Part shown: positions 61,303 to 64,000 of the stretch, in pieces | Layout of the letters: each line of letters opens with the position of its first letter | Numbering within the stretch: the first letter of the stretch is position 1 | Origin: Bacillus massiliglaciei | GTDB lineage: Bacteria; Bacillota; Bacilli; Bacillales; DSM-1321 | Direction: 5' to 3' | NCBI RefSeq assembly: GCF_900098925.1 | Contig: NZ_LT622360.1 | Coordinates: 769,307 to 833,306 of the forward strand | DNA: 64,000 nt | Position numbers and translations under genes: made by a program | Notes under the pieces: model-generated | Database searches by the model: none | The model's input: the letters and a program-made list of their open reading frames with translations, nothing else | Told to the model about the DNA's origin: nothing

Positions 61303-61533
61303 GTGATATGGATCATTACACAAGATAAACAAAGTTTAATGCATGTAAGAGAAGTTACAGTAAACGGAAAAAAAATAGAAGGAAGTATTGGGAGCGGGGC
61401 TGTAGATGAATGGGGTAAAGTTTTAGGTAAATATGATTCAAATGATCGGGCATTAGAAGTTCTTAATGAAATCTTCCTGAAAATTGAAGCTAGCAGTCAT
61501 ACAAATGTGACCTTCACTATGCCGCAAAAGTAA
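61303..61533 (+). CDS. Hypothetical protein, 76 aa
   Basis: From a GTG at 61303 after AAAGGAGAGTGTG. The product (IWIITQDKQSLMHVREVTVNGKKIEG...GKYDSNDRALEVLNEIFLKIE) is compact and likely alpha/beta. Similar small proteins occur in many firmicutes and phages without known function. Intact. Confidence 0.7.
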   Translation: MIWIITQDKQSLMHVREVTVNGKKIEGSIGSGAVDEWGKVLGKYDSNDRALEVLNEIFLKIEASSHTNVTFTMPQK

Positions 61534-61668
61534 ATAAAAAATGAGCACATATTCAATAACAGTCAGGGATTCTTAATTTTAAATGCGCGATGTAATACTC
61601 AAAGGGAATTGTGGCCCGTCTTTGAAAATTTCGATTTTTACGAACAAATATAAGAAAGGAGTGCAAAT

Positions 61669-61842
61669 ATGTTTACAAGAATTATTGCGATTGCATCCAT
61701 AATTATTTGGAGTACGGTATCTCTAGAGTTTGTAAAACCTTCAAAAGAAAACAATAGAGGTAGAATCATAACTTTAATGTCCGTAGGTTCCTTATTAACC
61801 ATTATTCTGACCATTTCACTTTTTCGAAATACCCAGTTTTAA
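61669..61842 (+). CDS. Small membrane protein, 57 aa
   Basis: An ATG following AGAAAGGAGTGCAAAT opens 57 codons with two hydrophobic helices (about 3-17 and 36-53) joined by a charged loop (EFVKPSKENNRGR). Family not recognised. It is the last gene before the IS3-family element. Confidence 0.65.
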   Translation: MFTRIIAIASIIIWSTVSLEFVKPSKENNRGRIITLMSVGSLLTIILTISLFRNTQF

Positions 61843-61993
61843 AAATTAAAGCATGAACCAGGAAAGAGTTAAATATTTAGTGATTTCTATTAAGCTGGGT
61901 ACTATAGTAATAGCTTGTGTGACAGCTAAATAAGAAAGAAAAACTCCCTAGGTTTTTGAACTGACCCGTGTATGTGAGACTTAGAAAAAACAC

Positions 61994-62854
61994 CTATGCT
62001 GCCTGTCCTCTGTATTCTATTGGGGATAGGTAGTTTAATTTTGCCTGAATACATATATGATTGTATCGGTACATGTATTGATTTACCAGTTCTTCTACTT
62101 TTGAATTAGGTATAGATGCTCTTCTTTGAGTGTTGAGTCCTTCCGACTTTAGCGAAGAATGAAAGGATTCAATGACGGCATTATCATGGCAGTTCCCCTT
62201 ACGGGACATGCTTGTGGTAATGCCGTTTTCTTTGGCCAAATTCTGATAGGCATAAGAAGTATAGACAGATCCCTGATCACTGTGAAGAGTCAATCCTGCA
62301 GGCTTTCGTAATTCCACAGCTGTCCTTAACGTATCTAGTACTAGTTGTATATCTTGACGCGCACTGATCTTATAAGCCACTATCTCATTGTTATACAAGT
62401 CCATGATGGTTGATACATACATCATTGTTAAACCATAAGGCAAGTAGGTAATATCCGTTACCCATTTCTCATTTGGTCGAGTTGCTTTAAAGTTACGCTT
62501 GAGAATATTTGGCACGACAATATGGCTCTCACCCTTAATGTACTTTTGCCGTTTTGGTTTAACCCTGCATTGGATTTTGTGTTTCTGCATAATTTTTTGA
62601 ATAGTTTTACGGTTAACCTTTATTCCATAATTTTTGTTTAAGATAGATTTAATTTTGCGATGGCCATAGTGATAAAAATTCTCTTCACATAGTCTAATTA
62701 CTAGTCCCTCTAAAGGTGTATACTCCATGACTTTATATTTCTTTTTCCAACGATAATAGGTTGCTTTAGGAATGTCAAATACGCCTAGAATGTCTATTAC
62801 TTTAAACTTGGATGAAAGATACTTTACTACTTCTACAATGACTTTTGACTCCAT
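61994..62854 (-). CDS. IS3-family transposase OrfB (DDE integrase)
   Basis: A 286-residue DDE transposase: an HTH_21-type N-terminus (ATYYRWKKKYK, FYHYGHRKIKSILNKNYG) and the catalytic core with Asp in WVTDITYLPYG, Asp in LHSDQGSVYTS, and Glu in NAVIESFHSSLKSE. It overlaps orfA by 22 bases and is normally made by frameshifting at the A6G slippery site. Complete by length. Confidence 0.93.
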   Translation of the reverse strand: MESKVIVEVVKYLSSKFKVIDILGVFDIPKATYYRWKKKYKVMEYTPLEGLVIRLCEENFYHYGHRKIKSILNKNYGIKVNRKTIQKIMQKHKIQCRVKPKRQKYIKGESHIVVPNILKRNFKATRPNEKWVTDITYLPYGLTMMYVSTIMDLYNNEIVAYKISARQDIQLVLDTLRTAVELRKPAGLTLHSDQGSVYTSYAYQNLAKENGITTSMSRKGNCHDNAVIESFHSSLKSEGLNTQRRASIPNSKVEELVNQYMYRYNHICIQAKLNYLSPIEYRGQAA

Positions 62855-63157
62855 CTCCTTTCGATCTCCTGGTACTTTTTTAAGATTTCCAACTGTGTTT
62901 CTAACTGTCTATTCTTCAGCTCTAATTCCTCCAGCTCACTCCATTTCTCGTTCCCTTTCCCGTAGGAATATTGTTTCCCTACCTGTTGCGAAAACCGATA
63001 AGTTTGTCCAGTTCTGTACCATTTCATCCATGTCTTAATTTGTGTCTTATTTTTAATGCCTAGCTGCTCCATAATTTCTCTGTTCGTCTTTCCTGCTTCC
63101 TTCAATTTAATTACTTCCCCACTTTACTTCTTCTGGATAATGAACTCTTGTTCCCAT
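62833..63157 (-). pseudogene. IS3-family OrfA, frameshifted near the N-terminus
   Basis: Read from an ATG at 63157 (GTRVHYPEEVKW), the frame breaks after a GGGG run (63117-63120, plus-strand CCCC). Removing one G restores EVIKLKEAGKTNREIMEQLGIKNKTQIK, the IS150-type HTH. The C-terminal part is open to 62833. Without the repair, only a short internal frame remains (from 63105). Confidence 0.85.
62875..62881 (-). promoter_or_regulatory. A6G ribosomal slippery site for OrfAB
   Basis: Minus-strand AAAAAAG, read A-AAA-AAG in orfA; a -1 shift leads into the orfB frame, the usual IS3-family arrangement. Confidence 0.75.
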
Positions 63158-63455
63158 AGAAAAACACACCCTTCTAAGAATCATATTGTATTAATACGAC
63201 TCAGGGGGTGTTTTTTCCTTGTCTCATTTATCTGGGTCTCTCCACTCCATTTCTTATGGGATCTTTTTGTTGAGCAAAAAGTATTGTATGATGGACACAT
63301 TTTTAACAATTTGAACATGTGGTTTACTACTTTTATAGAGTGCAATACTTAATAATGCAGAAAGCCTTTTATTTTGCATCAGGCCTGAATTTGTCCATAC
63401 TTATAATCCTTTTTTGCATAAACTGGTAAATATATAATTCGAAGGAGGAATATAC

Positions 63456-64000
63456 TTGAGAAAGAAACTCTTAACCACGAGCTCGGAGGGGTTGATGGAA
63501 GATTCATATCCATACCAATTGTATCAAAAGGCAAAAAAGTTTGGCATTTGGAATCCCCAAGATATCAATTTTTCACAGGATCAAGAAGACTGGAAAACTC
63601 TATCTGTTAAAGAAAAAGGCTGGATGCTGAAACTTCTCGCGCAATTTCAAGGAGGGGAAGAGGCGGTTACTCTTGACTTACTCCCTTTGCTTAGGGTGAT
63701 TGCAAGTGAAGGAAGATTGGAAGAAGAGATGTTCCTTACAACCTTTTTATGTGATGAAGCTAAACACTAAACATACTGAATTCTTTCGACGGGTGTTAAA
63801 TGCTATTGGTGAAAAAGGCGATCTTTCCCACTTGCATTCTGAATCCTATCGTAAGTTATTTTATGAAATTCTCCCCGAAACAATGGAACGGCTATGGCAT
63901 GGACAAACCCCTGAGGTAATAGCTGACGCAGCTACAGTGTACAATATGTTTGCAGAAGGAGTGTTGGCGGAAACTGGATATAAATCATTTTACGATGGAC
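63456..64000 (+). pseudogene. R2-like ligand-binding oxidase (R2lox), split by 7-bp duplication; runs off the window
   Basis: The first 104 codons (to 63770) match R2lox/ferritin-like proteins: FGIWNPQDINFSQDQEDW, FQGGEEAVTLDLLP and FLCDEAKH (metal ligands). A tandem repeat CTAAACA-CTAAACA (63761-63774) shifts the frame to a stop. With one copy the frame continues KHTEFFRRVLNAIG...DAATVYNMFAEGVLAETGYKSFYDG to the window end. The Tyr in TVYNM is the partner of the Val-Tyr cross-link. AAGGAGGAAT precedes the start. Confidence 0.85.

Larger units (their letters stand above)
61957..63203 (-). mobile_element. IS3-family (IS150-like) insertion sequence
   Basis: About 1.25 kb carrying overlapping orfA/orfB on the minus strand. 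Likely termini are TGAACTGACC at 61957 and ...GACTCA at 63203 (TGA...TCA), with loosely similar inner ends (both contain CTTAGAA). No target duplication could be identified. The orfA N-terminal region carries a one-base insertion, so this copy is probably not able to transpose by itself. Confidence 0.8.

Overview
The window is chromosomal DNA from a spore-forming member of the Bacillaceae, close to Bacillus/Metabacillus but not B. subtilis itself. Evidence: the order lexA-yneA-yneB-ynzC-tkt-sirA-yneF-ccdA-yneI-yneJ-yneK-cotM-sspP-sspO-acnA-yneN-sspN-tlp-yneP-yneQ-yneR-plsY-yneT-parE-parC follows the B. subtilis yne region closely; many spore genes are present; the coding sequence is low in GC with strong Shine-Dalgarno (SD) sites. 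No tRNA, rRNA or CRISPR array was seen. All family assignments come from reading the sequence, not from database searches.

Layout. (1) 1-2.6 kb: a nearly complete group IIC intron with its reverse transcriptase, an orphan phage-type holin, and a 159-bp IS-derived mini-element inserted in the lexA terminator. (2) 2.6-29.8 kb: the conserved yne block, covering the SOS response (lexA/yneA with four LexA boxes), transketolase, the replication inhibitor sirA, CcdA-type cytochrome c maturation, sbcDC, spore coat and small acid-soluble spore proteins (several too short for ordinary ORF calling), aconitase with a CcpC-type operator, plsY, and topoisomerase IV. (3) 30-33.3 kb: a YthA/YthB-type cytochrome bd oxidase and a secreted protein. 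(4) 33.3-41.9 kb: a TetR regulator and a seven-gene leucine/isovalerate-type catabolic operon (yngJIH-yngHB-yngGFE). (5) 42-45.7 kb: an NAD salvage operon (NrtR-like Nudix regulator, nicotinamidase, nicotinate phosphoribosyltransferase, NAD synthetase) with a perfect inverted repeat at its promoter. (6) 45.7-55.9 kb: accessory genes, including a CYP152 fatty-acid peroxygenase, an H-type spore protein, a PepSY lipoprotein, a chromate transporter and a CPBP protease. (7) 55.9-64 kb: a stretch in which at least eight genes are broken, mostly by single-base homopolymer indels, plus an IS3-family element; it ends in an R2lox oxidase gene split by a 7-bp tandem duplication.

The most noteworthy signals are the NrtR-like NAD operon with its operator, the density of broken genes after 55.9 kb compared with the first 45 kb, the mini-element that duplicated the lexA terminator, the apparent non-AUG start of the TetR gene, and the candidate operators (PadR, TetR, CcpC, Spo0A, LexA). 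I found no convincing new defence or mobile system.
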